7,106 bases of DNA from Candidatus Shapirobacteria bacterium CG2_30_35_20. Lineage in GTDB: Bacteria > Patescibacteriota > Microgenomatia > UBA12405. The notes under the pieces were generated by a model, which was given only the letters and a program-made list of their open reading frames with translations, was not told the origin of the DNA and made no database searches. Below are positions 1 through 5,023 of this stretch, piece after piece; within the stretch, counting starts at the first letter, position 1, and the number at the start of each line of letters is the position of its first letter. The position numbers were made by a program, and so were the translations under genes. The stretch is from contig MNZO01000037.1 in the NCBI GenBank assembly GCA_001873665.1, forward strand, positions 1 through 7,106. The letters are read 5' to 3'.

Positions 1-2
1 AA

Positions 3-182
3 TACCGAGATGATATTTATGAAATAGAAACCGAGGCAGAATTACGAAAATTTGTCACCCACATTATTAACGACTATAATCAAGATAGGTTACATACCAG
101 TATTGGTAATGTACCCCCGTTTGAGTTTACAAAAAGTTTCTTAATCAACCCCAGCCATCGGTATACTAAACTTAGGGATTGA
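3..182 (+). pseudogene. Integrase-core (DDE) transposase, C-terminal fragment
   Basis: An open frame enters from the window edge and encodes 59 residues before a TGA. The stretch YNQDRLHTSIGNVPPFEF is the typical end of an rve/integrase-core transposase of the IS3/IS481 type, where YNxxRxHxSLGxxxPxEF follows the last catalytic glutamate. The catalytic DDE residues would lie upstream, outside the window, so activity cannot be judged. The frame overlaps the start of the HEPN-like frame that follows, and no clear terminal inverted repeat separates them. This suggests an insertion or recombination scar rather than a clean IS end. The IS family is uncertain because only the tail is visible. Confidence 0.72.
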
Positions 183-534
183 CAGTCAAGCTGTTTCTCG
201 ACTTGAAGAAGTTTTACAAATATCACCAACCTCAATCATTAAAGACTCCGCTATCCAAAGATTTGAATTTTGCATGGATTTAACTTGGAAAATACTAAAA
301 ACAATTTTAGAACAGGAACATGGCATAATCGTTAAATCACCAAAAGAAACATTTAAAATGGCCTATCAAAACAAATTGATTAATTACGATCAAAAATGGA
401 TTGATTTTGTCGACCTCCGCAACAATACTGTTCACACCTACAACGAAGAACTCGCAAATCAAACATTCTCCCAACTTCCAGGATTTCTAATTTTAGTCAA
501 AAAATTGATTAATTCACTCAACAAACAAAAATAA
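145..534 (+). CDS. HEPN-domain, nucleotidyltransferase substrate-binding family protein (HI0074-like), lacking a normal start
   Basis: The frame open from 145 to the TAA at 532-534 matches the HI0074/NTase_sub_bind family. AVSRLEEVL is followed by the hallmark IQRFEF, then LTWKILK and SPKETFKMAY. The catalytic-type motif RNNTVHTY fits RX4HXY, the active-site signature of HEPN RNase toxins of MntA-HepT type modules. In known systems the HEPN protein pairs with a minimal nucleotidyltransferase that modifies the motif tyrosine; no such partner is seen here. The only ATG is at 274, but family similarity clearly begins about 100 bases earlier (around 169), and that segment has no ATG, GTG or TTG. 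An ATA at 163 could be a mutated start. The gene is therefore either 5'-damaged by the adjoining transposase remnant or translated from 274 as a shortened 86-residue protein. The family call is firm; functionality is doubtful. Confidence 0.75.
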   Translation, partial: STPAIGILNLGIDSQAVSRLEEVLQISPTSIIKDSAIQRFEFCMDLTWKILKTILEQEHGIIVKSPKETFKMAYQNKLINYDQKWIDFVDLRNNTVHTYNEELANQTFSQLPGFLILVKKLINSLNKQK

Positions 535-558
535 AATCCTTTTTCCCCAATACCCAAC

Positions 559-678
559 TTAAATTATATTTTTTGTACCCTGAACCACAACCCCAACATT
601 AGACCCATCAACAGTATACCCAGCCCTAGTAACATTTACACCTCGAAGCTTCATTTGTGCCCTAATTACATCCCCTAT
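559..678 (-). pseudogene. Out-of-frame C-terminal continuation of the unrecognised gene
   Basis: Directly after the TAG that ends the 194-residue frame, another minus-strand frame encodes IGDVIRAQMKLRGVNV followed by TRAGYTVDGSNVGVVVQ and a short tail, then TAA at 559-561. One extra T in the T run of GTTTTATA (minus strand; A run at 679-682 on +) would join the two as NKVF-IGDVIRAQ and give a protein of about 233 residues from ATG 1259. The composition resembles an ordinary protein end rather than random sequence. No classical -1 slippery heptamer is present, so a mutation or an assembly/homopolymer error is more likely than programmed frameshifting. Confidence 0.5.
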
Positions 679-1259
679 AAAACTTTGTTTGGCTCTCTAA
701 CTTTTGCTTCAATCATTTTGTCTGGATCAATTTTTTTCAAAAACAAACCTGCTCTAGCCAGATTACTATATTTCGAAGTTAATGTTAATCCAACACATTC
801 CAGCACACCAGGTTCTTTATTTCTCCAATTAACTTTCAAATCTACACTAGCAACAGGAGTTGATGTGTTTACTGCAGTTTCAATGTTAATTACTCCATCT
901 GGTTTAATTTGCACTACAGGAGGAGTAACTTTGGGAGTTAAAAAAGAATATTCATCCGTTAATAGTTGGATTGCTTGACCAACCAATTCCGATAATTCAC
1001 TTGTTCCCAAATTTTGTCTATATTCACCACCACTTTTAACTGCACTGGCAATGTCGTCCATAATTGGCAATGAAATTAGTTTTACTTGTTTCTCTAACAT
1101 ATTCGATATTTTATCATCAATTTTAAATTTTTGTTTCCCCTCCTTGTCAAAGGATGGGTAGAGGTAGATTGATTTTTCATTTTTGACCCATTCCCAATTG
1201 TGGAAAAGTGGTTTATGATGATGTGGATAAACAAAAAAACAAGTTTTCTGCCCGATCAT
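675..1259 (-). CDS. Unrecognised protein of 194 aa, probably frameshifted at its 3' end
   Basis: I do not recognise this protein. It has no signal peptide or membrane segment. Its middle has a plausible helix (EKQVKLISLPIMDDIASAV), and a beta-rich part follows (INIETAVNTSTPVASVDLKVNW). The frame ends in NKVL-TAG at 675-677, but the next ~39 codons read well one frame over, to a TAA at 559-561, so the C-terminus is probably lost to a one-base indel. The start is uncertain. ATG 1259 gives a His-rich N-terminus that overlaps two DnaA-box-like sites and a palindromic repeat, which is unusual for coding sequence. ATG 1100 (residue 54) sits 7 bases after an extended -10 (TGATAAAAT) and would give a 141-residue product that avoids those elements. 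The gene is divergent from dnaA and convergent with the HEPN gene. Confidence 0.6.
   Translation of the reverse strand: MIGQKTCFFVYPHHHKPLFHNWEWVKNEKSIYLYPSFDKEGKQKFKIDDKISNMLEKQVKLISLPIMDDIASAVKSGGEYRQNLGTSELSELVGQAIQLLTDEYSFLTPKVTPPVVQIKPDGVINIETAVNTSTPVASVDLKVNWRNKEPGVLECVGLTLTSKYSNLARAGLFLKKIDPDKMIEAKVREPNKVL
1108..1116 (-). promoter_or_regulatory. Candidate extended -10 promoter for the unrecognised minus-strand gene
   Basis: The minus strand reads TGATAAAAT, then 7 bases, then ATG at 1100-1098. The TGn plus TAAAAT arrangement is a good extended -10, and the same spacing to ATG is seen upstream of dnaN. If used, transcription would start at or beside the ATG, giving a leaderless mRNA and a start at 1100 rather than 1259. 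No good -35 is visible. Confidence 0.35.
1137..1158. repeat. GC-rich imperfect palindromic repeat, copy 1
   Basis: CCCCTCCTTGTCAAAGGATGGG is an imperfect inverted repeat around TTGTCAA in otherwise AT-rich DNA. It shares its layout and core (CCCCT-n-CC-n-TGTCAA-n-GG) with the copy just before dnaA. It falls in the questionable N-terminal part of the minus-strand unknown gene, where it would encode PSFDKEGK. Two copies about 180 bases apart suggest a small extragenic palindrome family. Confidence 0.5.
1199..1230 (-). promoter_or_regulatory. DnaA-box pair upstream of dnaA
   Basis: TGTGGATAA at 1222-1230 is the exact complement of the consensus box TTATCCACA. TGTGGAAAA at 1199-1207 is a one-mismatch match (TTTTCCACA). 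Both lie on the minus strand, opposite in orientation to the boxes between dnaA and dnaN. Boxes on both flanks of dnaA are known in bipartite origins and in dnaA autoregulation; which applies here is inferred. Confidence 0.6.
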
Positions 1260-1298
1260 GTTTTTAATGTATATTTAGGTTTTATTTTATATTAATCT

Positions 1299-1314
1299 CA
1301 ACCATAGTTGGTTG
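1299..1314. repeat. Short inverted repeat in the dnaA upstream region
   Basis: CAACCA-TAGT-TGGTTG is a perfect 6-bp inverted repeat with a 4-base spacer, between the divergent unknown gene and dnaA. It could be an operator or a small hairpin in the dnaA leader. There is no T run for termination. Chance occurrence is possible. Confidence 0.3.
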
Positions 1315-1321
1315 TTTTCCG

Positions 1322-1345
1322 CCCCTGCCCTGTCAAGGGAAGGGG
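1322..1345. repeat. GC-rich palindromic repeat, copy 2, in the dnaA leader
   Basis: Arms CCCCTGCCCT (1322-1331) and AGGGAAGGGG (1336-1345) pair at 9 of 10 positions around a GTCA loop. The element resembles the copy at 1137-1158. The purine-rich GGGGGAAGGG at 1348-1357 directly follows and serves as the probable ribosome-binding site of dnaA, so this repeat may have supplied it. The 5' arm could also pair partly with that site, an alternative fold that might hide it. Confidence 0.55.
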
Positions 1346-1347
1346 TT

Positions 1348-1357
1348 GGGGGAAGGG
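1348..1357 (+). promoter_or_regulatory. Probable ribosome-binding site of dnaA
   Basis: GGGGGAAGGG lies 9 bases before ATG 1367. It supports that ATG over the in-frame TTG at 1346, which lies upstream of this site and would add seven residues (TTG read as Met, then GEGFNL) not expected in DnaA. It is the clearest purine-rich initiation signal of the + strand genes here. Confidence 0.55.
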
Positions 1358-1366
1358 TTTAATCTT

Positions 1367-2713
1367 ATGGATCTAATTACAACCTGGAAAAAAGTCAAAG
1401 AAGAATTAAAAATTGACCTATCTAATGGTGTCTACAAAGTTTACATCGAACCCACCATCCTAATTTCTATTGAAAACAACTTTGCCCTTATTGGATGTCC
1501 ATTTCCCAATATTGCCCAACAAAATCAGCAAAAATATTATTCCAATTTCAAAACCGCTCTCGATCGACACACCAACGCCGACAACAATTTAAAATTCGAA
1601 GTCTCATCTCTTATTCAACCACCCTCAAAATCTATCGACTCCACCCCACTTTTTTCTTTTCAAAAATCATCATCACCTTCAGTTTCTGCTTTAAAATCAG
1701 GGCTTCATCCCAAATATACTTTCGATCAACTAATTGTCGGCGATAGTAATAATTTTGCCTATGCCGCCGCCCAGGGGATTGTCAAAAACCCAGGTCTTTC
1801 CTACAATCCTTTTTTCATTTGGGGTGGAGTTGGTGTTGGCAAAACCCATTTAATGCAAGCTATTGGCCACGAAATGTTAAAAAATAACCCCGATTTAAAG
1901 CTCAAATATTTCCCTGCTGAAACCTTTGGCAATGATCTTATTGCTGCTCTAAAATCAAAAAATATGACTCAGTTTAAAAACAAATATCGTCAACTAGATT
2001 GTATTTTAGTTGATGATATTCAATTTATCGCTGGTAAAGAATACAACCAACAAGAGTTTTTTCACACTTTTAACACCCTTCATCTAGCCGGAAAACAAAT
2101 TGTTTTAACTTCTGATCGTAAACCAAATGAGATTAAAGGTCTTGAAGATCGCCTTGTTTCTCGTTTTATGGGTGGGTTAACTGTCGACATTCAACCTCCC
2201 GATTTTGAAATGCGTTGTGCCATCATTCAAGGCCTGGTCACCAAAAAAGGCAGTTCGATTGATCCTGAAGCGGTCAATTTTCTCGCCGAAAAAATCAACA
2301 CCAACACTCGTGAGTTAGAGGGAAAAGTAGGCGAAATTGCCATTTCTACCCAAACCAATCATTTAAATTTAATTACTCTTGAAATCGTTGAACAAGCATT
2401 TAATGGTCAAAGTTTAAACAACTCATCAAAACTAACTTCCGAAAAACTTACCCCACGTCACGTAATCTCTGTTTGTGCCCGCCATTTTAATATAAAAACA
2501 GGGGATTTAATTGGCGCTTCACGTAAAAAAGAACTTGTCCTTGCTCGTCATATTACCGCCTATCTACTCTTAACTCAAGCTCTATTACCTCTTAAGGAGG
2601 TTGGACATCTTCTAGGAGATCGTGATCACACTAGCATTATGCATGCTCGGGATAAAGTAAATACTTCTCCACAATTAAAGCCACTTATCAACCAAATTAT
2701 CGCCTCTCTCTAA
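1367..2713 (+). CDS. dnaA: Chromosomal replication initiator protein DnaA
   Basis: DnaA is the ATP-dependent initiator that binds DnaA boxes, opens the origin and recruits helicase. The 448-residue product has all family domains. Domain I is at about residues 1-75 (TTWKKVKEEL), followed by a short linker. The AAA+ core has Walker A GGVGVGKT (153-160, K159), Walker B ILVDDIQF (D216, D217), sensor-I segment LTSDRKP (about 247-253) and the box VII SRF arginine R266. Domain IV starts near TPRHVI (362) and contains the DNA-binding signature DRDHTSIMHA from D418. Length is normal for the family. ATG 1367 is preferred for its purine-rich upstream site and normal domain I start. DnaA boxes lie on both sides of the gene, so autoregulation is likely. 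No strong -35/-10 pair was found upstream. Confidence 0.97.
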   Translation: MDLITTWKKVKEELKIDLSNGVYKVYIEPTILISIENNFALIGCPFPNIAQQNQQKYYSNFKTALDRHTNADNNLKFEVSSLIQPPSKSIDSTPLFSFQKSSSPSVSALKSGLHPKYTFDQLIVGDSNNFAYAAAQGIVKNPGLSYNPFFIWGGVGVGKTHLMQAIGHEMLKNNPDLKLKYFPAETFGNDLIAALKSKNMTQFKNKYRQLDCILVDDIQFIAGKEYNQQEFFHTFNTLHLAGKQIVLTSDRKPNEIKGLEDRLVSRFMGGLTVDIQPPDFEMRCAIIQGLVTKKGSSIDPEAVNFLAEKINTNTRELEGKVGEIAISTQTNHLNLITLEIVEQAFNGQSLNNSSKLTSEKLTPRHVISVCARHFNIKTGDLIGASRKKELVLARHITAYLLLTQALLPLKEVGHLLGDRDHTSIMHARDKVNTSPQLKPLINQIIASL

Positions 2714-2725
2714 ACCTTTCAAAAG

Positions 2726-2766
2726 TTATCCACCATATTTTAACTTTATCCACAATCTTATCCACA
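2726..2766 (+). promoter_or_regulatory. DnaA-box cluster (three sites)
   Basis: TTATCCACC at 2726-2734 has one mismatch; TTATCCACA at 2746-2754 and 2758-2766 are perfect. All three point the same way, with start-to-start spacings of 20 and 12 bp, just after the dnaA stop codon. These are expected to nucleate a DnaA filament directed toward dnaN. Confidence 0.85.
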
Positions 2767-2863
2767 AAATATCAAGACTTTTTCTACCGAATTTTACCAG
2801 AACTCACATTTATTCTATAAGTTAATAAATACAAAAAATACAAAAACTACCATTAAATACAAT

Positions 2864-2885
2864 TTATCAACACCCTACTATTTTA
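2864..2885 (+). promoter_or_regulatory. Candidate basal unwinding element 1: DnaA box plus CTA tract
   Basis: TTATCAACA (2864-2872, one mismatch to consensus) is followed by a C-rich step and CTACTATTTTAAATTTTA. This resembles the bacterial basal unwinding system, in which a DnaA box is followed by a short GC-rich spacer and a DnaA-trio (3'-GAT-5' repeats, seen as CTA on this strand). Only about two perfect trios are present. Confidence 0.45.
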
Positions 2886-2895
2886 AATTTTAATC

Positions 2896-2919
2896 ATTCG
2901 TAATTCATAATTCGTAATT
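2896..2919 (+). repeat. Direct repeat ATTCGTAATT within the origin
   Basis: Two identical 10-bp units at 2896-2905 and 2910-2919 are separated by CATA, a 14-bp period, in the A/T-rich segment between the two CTA tracts. Role unknown; it may contribute to duplex instability or mark repeat expansion. Confidence 0.5.
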
Positions 2920-2937
2920 TTTAATTAGTTTATCTAC

Positions 2938-2968
2938 TAATCCACCCTCTCTACTATAACTACTACTG
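2938..2968 (+). promoter_or_regulatory. Candidate basal unwinding element 2: CTA-rich DnaA-trio tract
   Basis: CTACTATAACTACTACT at 2951-2967 reads on the complement as GAT-GAT-ATT-GAT-GAT in the 3'-5' direction, a longer trio run than element 1. The preceding TAATCCACC (2938-2946) is a weak DnaA-box match (7 of 9) separated by CTCT. It sits about 35 bases before dnaN and may overlap its promoter. Confidence 0.4.
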
Positions 2969-2985
2969 TTTTATAAACTAACTTT

Positions 2986-2994
2986 TGCTAATAT
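2986..2994 (+). promoter_or_regulatory. Probable extended -10 promoter of dnaN
   Basis: TGCTAATAT is a TGn extended -10 ending 7 bases before the dnaN ATG, which places the expected transcription start at or within a base of the ATG. A GAGG at 2996-2999 is only 2 bases from ATG, too close for normal Shine-Dalgarno use. Together these suggest a leaderless dnaN transcript. The -35 region is poor. Confidence 0.45.
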
Positions 2995-3001
2995 AGAGGC
3001 A

Positions 3002-4126
3002 ATGGAACTTTCACTTTTATCTGAAAATTTAAACATCGCTCTCACTCACGTTTCCCGATTTGTTTCCACCAAAGCACAGCTTCCTATTTTAGGTCATATT
3101 CTTTTTACTACTGACTCAGGTCGGCTAAAACTTTCTGCTACTTCTTTGGAAATGGGTATCAATTACTGGACTGGTGCCAAAATCGAATCCGAAGGTTCTT
3201 TTTGTCTCCCCGCCAAAGACATTTCTGAATTTATTTCTTACCTCCCTGCTGGTAAAATTGATTTTTCTTTAAATGAACAAAACTTATTAATAGTTACCTC
3301 AACCAAGGCCTCGTCAACCTTCTCCACTCTTTCCTCAACCGACTTTCCCTCAATTCCCTCTCTCGACTCTTCTACCATCTTTGAATTAGACTTACCCCAA
3401 CTTCTTGACAGTGTAGCCACAGTCGCCTTTGCGTCCGCCACCGACGATTCTAGACCCGTTCTCACCTCTGTTTTATGTAAGTTTACCCCCGAAATTTTAA
3501 CTCTCGTTGCCACTGATGGTTTTAGGCTTTCTTTAAAAACAATTAAATTTCAAAACCCAATCACTTTTCCCGACGGTCAAGAATCCCTTACTCTTTTAAT
3601 CCCAGCCAAATCACTGTCCGAAGTTTTAAAAATCGCCAAAATTGCTCCTAAAATTAAAATTGGTCTTACCCCTGAACGTCATCAGGTGGTCTTTGTTTTA
3701 GAAGATTTAGAAATAGTTTCTCGTCTCATTGATGGTGAATATCCCAATTTTGAACGGATTATTCCCGAATCCTCCCCTACCAAAATTTATGTCAACAAAG
3801 AGGAATTGGCCCAAGCTATTCGCCTTGCCTCTGTTTTTGCCAGGCAGTCGGCCAACGTTGTCCGCTTTTCTCTCAAAAAAGATAGTCTTGAATTATCTGC
3901 CAATGCCCCTCAAATTGGTCAAAACCAAGTTTTAGTTGACGCCCGAATTGAGGGTGATCCTCTCGAAATTGCCTTCAATTACAAATTTATTTCCGATTTT
4001 TTAGCCATAGTCAAAGGGAATGAAGTTATTATTGAACTAAATCAACCCCTCACCCCTGGCGCTTTTCGTGATCCCCAAAACCCCGACTTATTGCACATAA
4101 TCATGCCAGTCAGGCTTCAAGATTAA
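3002..4126 (+). CDS. dnaN: DNA polymerase III beta subunit (sliding clamp)
   Basis: DnaN forms the dimeric ring that encircles DNA and tethers the replicative polymerase and other partners. The 374-residue product has the normal length and the three clamp domains: about 1-120, 128-250 and 260-374. Family landmarks visible are SRPVL (150-154), ATDGFRL (170-176), RLIDGEYPNFERIIP (241-255), FNYKFISDFL (325-334) and the C-terminal MPVRL (368-372), which contributes to the partner-binding pocket. It lies directly downstream of the putative origin in the same orientation as dnaA, the standard arrangement. The ATG at 3002 is the first in frame with a normal N-terminus (MELSLLSENLNIAL). It probably has its own extended -10 promoter. 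No terminator is visible before the following toxin-antitoxin promoter. Confidence 0.96.
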   Translation: MELSLLSENLNIALTHVSRFVSTKAQLPILGHILFTTDSGRLKLSATSLEMGINYWTGAKIESEGSFCLPAKDISEFISYLPAGKIDFSLNEQNLLIVTSTKASSTFSTLSSTDFPSIPSLDSSTIFELDLPQLLDSVATVAFASATDDSRPVLTSVLCKFTPEILTLVATDGFRLSLKTIKFQNPITFPDGQESLTLLIPAKSLSEVLKIAKIAPKIKIGLTPERHQVVFVLEDLEIVSRLIDGEYPNFERIIPESSPTKIYVNKEELAQAIRLASVFARQSANVVRFSLKKDSLELSANAPQIGQNQVLVDARIEGDPLEIAFNYKFISDFLAIVKGNEVIIELNQPLTPGAFRDPQNPDLLHIIMPVRLQD

Positions 4127-4134
4127 TCTATATA

Positions 4135-4163
4135 TTGACTAAATTAACTAAAATAGCTAAAAT
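4135..4163 (+). promoter_or_regulatory. Promoter of the antitoxin-toxin operon
   Basis: TTGACT (4135-4140) and TAAAAT (4158-4163) are separated by exactly 17 bases, the best sigma70-type pair in the window. The start of transcription is predicted near 4170, at or between the two tandem ATGs (4169 and 4172), so the mRNA would be leaderless; no Shine-Dalgarno sequence is present. Confidence 0.65.
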
Positions 4164-4168
4164 AGCTA
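4139..4168 (+). repeat. 9-bp tandem repeat over the antitoxin promoter (possible operator)
   Basis: CTAAATTAA, CTAAAATAG, CTAAAATAG and a partial CTA follow each other without gaps and end at the antitoxin ATG. The repeats create two TAGCTA palindromes (4154-4159 and 4163-4168) 9 bp apart, covering the spacer and -10. Phd/YefM antitoxins typically repress their own promoter through short repeated palindromes, so this is a likely operator. Confidence 0.5.
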
Positions 4169-4393
4169 ATGATGAGTACTGTTACTGCCACATATGCTAA
4201 AAATAATTTAGGTGAATTAATGGATAATGTAATTGCTAGCAAAAATAAAATTTTAATAAAACGTGCCGGTCGTCCTGCTGTTTATATAACCCCAATTCTC
4301 GATAAATTTGAAATTAACTATACAAATGAAGAATTTGATGAAATTGAAAAAGGTATGAAGGAATTTAGAAAATCATTTAAATTTTCTTTTTAA
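4169..4393 (+). CDS. Phd/YefM-family type II antitoxin
   Basis: This 74-residue protein has the Phd/YefM N-terminal DNA-binding fold: TATYAKNNLGELMDNVI, then KILIKRAGRPAVYITPI (about residues 28-44). These match the family pattern of an early helix and the GRPxxYI/V strand. The charged and aromatic C-terminus (NEEFDEIEKGMKEFRKSFKF) is the expected toxin-binding tail. It should neutralise the downstream PIN toxin and repress its own operon. Two tandem ATGs (4169, 4172) are possible starts, and the second is 8 bases after the -10. Its stop codon overlaps the toxin ATG by one base (TAATG), indicating coupled translation. The family call is secure; partnership is inferred from adjacency. Confidence 0.88.
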   Translation: MMSTVTATYAKNNLGELMDNVIASKNKILIKRAGRPAVYITPILDKFEINYTNEEFDEIEKGMKEFRKSFKFSF

Positions 4394-4758
4394 TGAAAAT
4401 CCAGCTCGATTCCGATATTCTAATTAATATTATTAGGCGAAAAATATTATTAAACAACAATCATGAGTATTATATAAATCCTATAGTTTATGGTGAAGTC
4501 GCCTATGGATTTGAAAATAAAGGCAAGGATTTGTCTGATTTTGATAAATTTTTAGACAGCCATCATATTAGACCCATTAATATGGGTTTTTCTATAGGTA
4601 AAATTTATGCCCAGATTAAGGTAAAATTAAAACATAGTCCAGTTGCTGACAACGACTTGTTGGTCGCCTCAAGTGCTATAGATTTTGAGATGAAACTATG
4701 GACTTTAAACAAAAAACATTTTGCTCGAATCCCCAATCTAGAACTGTTTAATTTGTAA
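4393..4758 (+). CDS. PIN-domain ribonuclease toxin (VapC-like)
   Basis: This 121-residue protein is a single PIN domain, a Mg2+-dependent RNase fold usual for VapC toxins. The acidic residues expected at the active site are present: D6 (and D8) in LDSDILI, E35 in YGEVAYGF, and D86 and D88 in VADNDLLVASSA. The family's final motif appears as TLNKKHF (T104, N106), followed by the usual RIPNLELF end. All key residues look intact, so it is probably active. It overlaps the antitoxin stop by one base, forming a compact operon. Known VapC proteins cleave tRNA or rRNA; the target here cannot be read from sequence. Pairing with a Phd/YefM antitoxin is common for PIN toxins. Its 3' end overlaps the convergent lipoprotein gene by 11 bp. 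Confidence 0.88.
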   Translation: MKIQLDSDILINIIRRKILLNNNHEYYINPIVYGEVAYGFENKGKDLSDFDKFLDSHHIRPINMGFSIGKIYAQIKVKLKHSPVADNDLLVASSAIDFEMKLWTLNKKHFARIPNLELFNL

Positions 4759-5023
4759 TTGAGTCCACGTACAGCGTACTTCCTGAAAATTGTCCTGTCA
4801 CCGATATTTTTGATTTTAAATAATTATCCAAATTTATCTTATTACTGGTAATATTTACAATTTCACTATCGGTTTTTAGTAAATATTCATTTTCCACTTT
4901 CATTGTCAAAGTCCCACTTTTTGTCACCGTTGCATTAACTGTCTCACCCCGCAACTGCGGGGCACAACCAGACAAAAACAAACCACTAAAAAGCACCACC
5001 ATTACTACAATTATTTTTTTCAT
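4748..5023 (-). CDS. Small lipoprotein, unknown function
   Basis: This 91-residue protein starts with a lipoprotein signal peptide: Lys-Lys, a hydrophobic stretch of about 12-14 residues, then the lipobox LSGC with C20 as the lipidated cysteine. The mature part of about 72 residues is short and beta-rich (TLTMKVENEYLL, KISVTGQFSGSTLYVDSI). It resembles small OB-fold-like domains, but I cannot name a family. The ATG directly abuts the stop of the upstream membrane protein gene, so it is the last gene of the minus-strand operon and is probably translated by coupling. No Shine-Dalgarno sequence is visible. A GC-rich palindrome at 4947-4962 encodes residues just after the lipidated cysteine. The 3' end overlaps the toxin gene tail by 11 bp. 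It should sit on the outer face of the cytoplasmic membrane. Confidence 0.75.
   Translation of the reverse strand: MKKIIVVMVVLFSGLFLSGCAPQLRGETVNATVTKSGTLTMKVENEYLLKTDSEIVNITSNKINLDNYLKSKISVTGQFSGSTLYVDSITN

Larger units (their letters stand above)
2714..3001. other. Putative chromosomal replication origin (oriC) between dnaA and dnaN
   Basis: This 288-base gap has no gene. It holds three clustered DnaA boxes, a fourth near-match, long A/T-rich stretches suited to unwinding, and short repeats: a 9-bp tandem ATACAAAAA at 2829-2846 and two ATTCGTAATT units at 2896-2905 and 2910-2919. CTA-rich tracts follow box-like sites at 2874-2882 and 2951-2967. Position between dnaA and dnaN plus a box cluster is the classical bacterial oriC layout. 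Strand-asymmetry data that could confirm it are not available from this window. Confidence 0.8.

Noticed and set aside
535..558. Terminator between the convergent HEPN and unknown genes
   Set aside because: There is a T-rich run but no inverted repeat able to form a stem.
675..690. Programmed -1 frameshift at the end of the unknown gene
   Set aside because: The frame reads AAC AAA GTT TTA TAG; tandem slippage would require GTT to re-pair as AGT, and no X-XXY-YYZ heptamer is present.
655..978. Plus-strand frame of 107 residues
   Set aside because: It lies opposite the minus-strand unknown gene and its frameshifted tail, has no recognisable motif, and looks like an antisense shadow.
1346..1366. 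TTG start adding seven residues to DnaA
   Set aside because: The TTG is upstream of the purine-rich binding site, and the extra residues come from the repeat element; ATG 1367 gives a normal domain I.
4821..4831. DnaA-box-like TTATCCAAA in the lipoprotein gene
   Set aside because: A single imperfect site in coding sequence with no neighbours; expected by chance in A/T-rich DNA.
4947..4962. Perfect 7-bp GC-rich inverted repeat with a 2-base spacer, as a terminator or repeat
   Set aside because: It is inside the lipoprotein coding sequence, has no T run on either side and the residues encoded are unremarkable; chance or codon constraint is enough.
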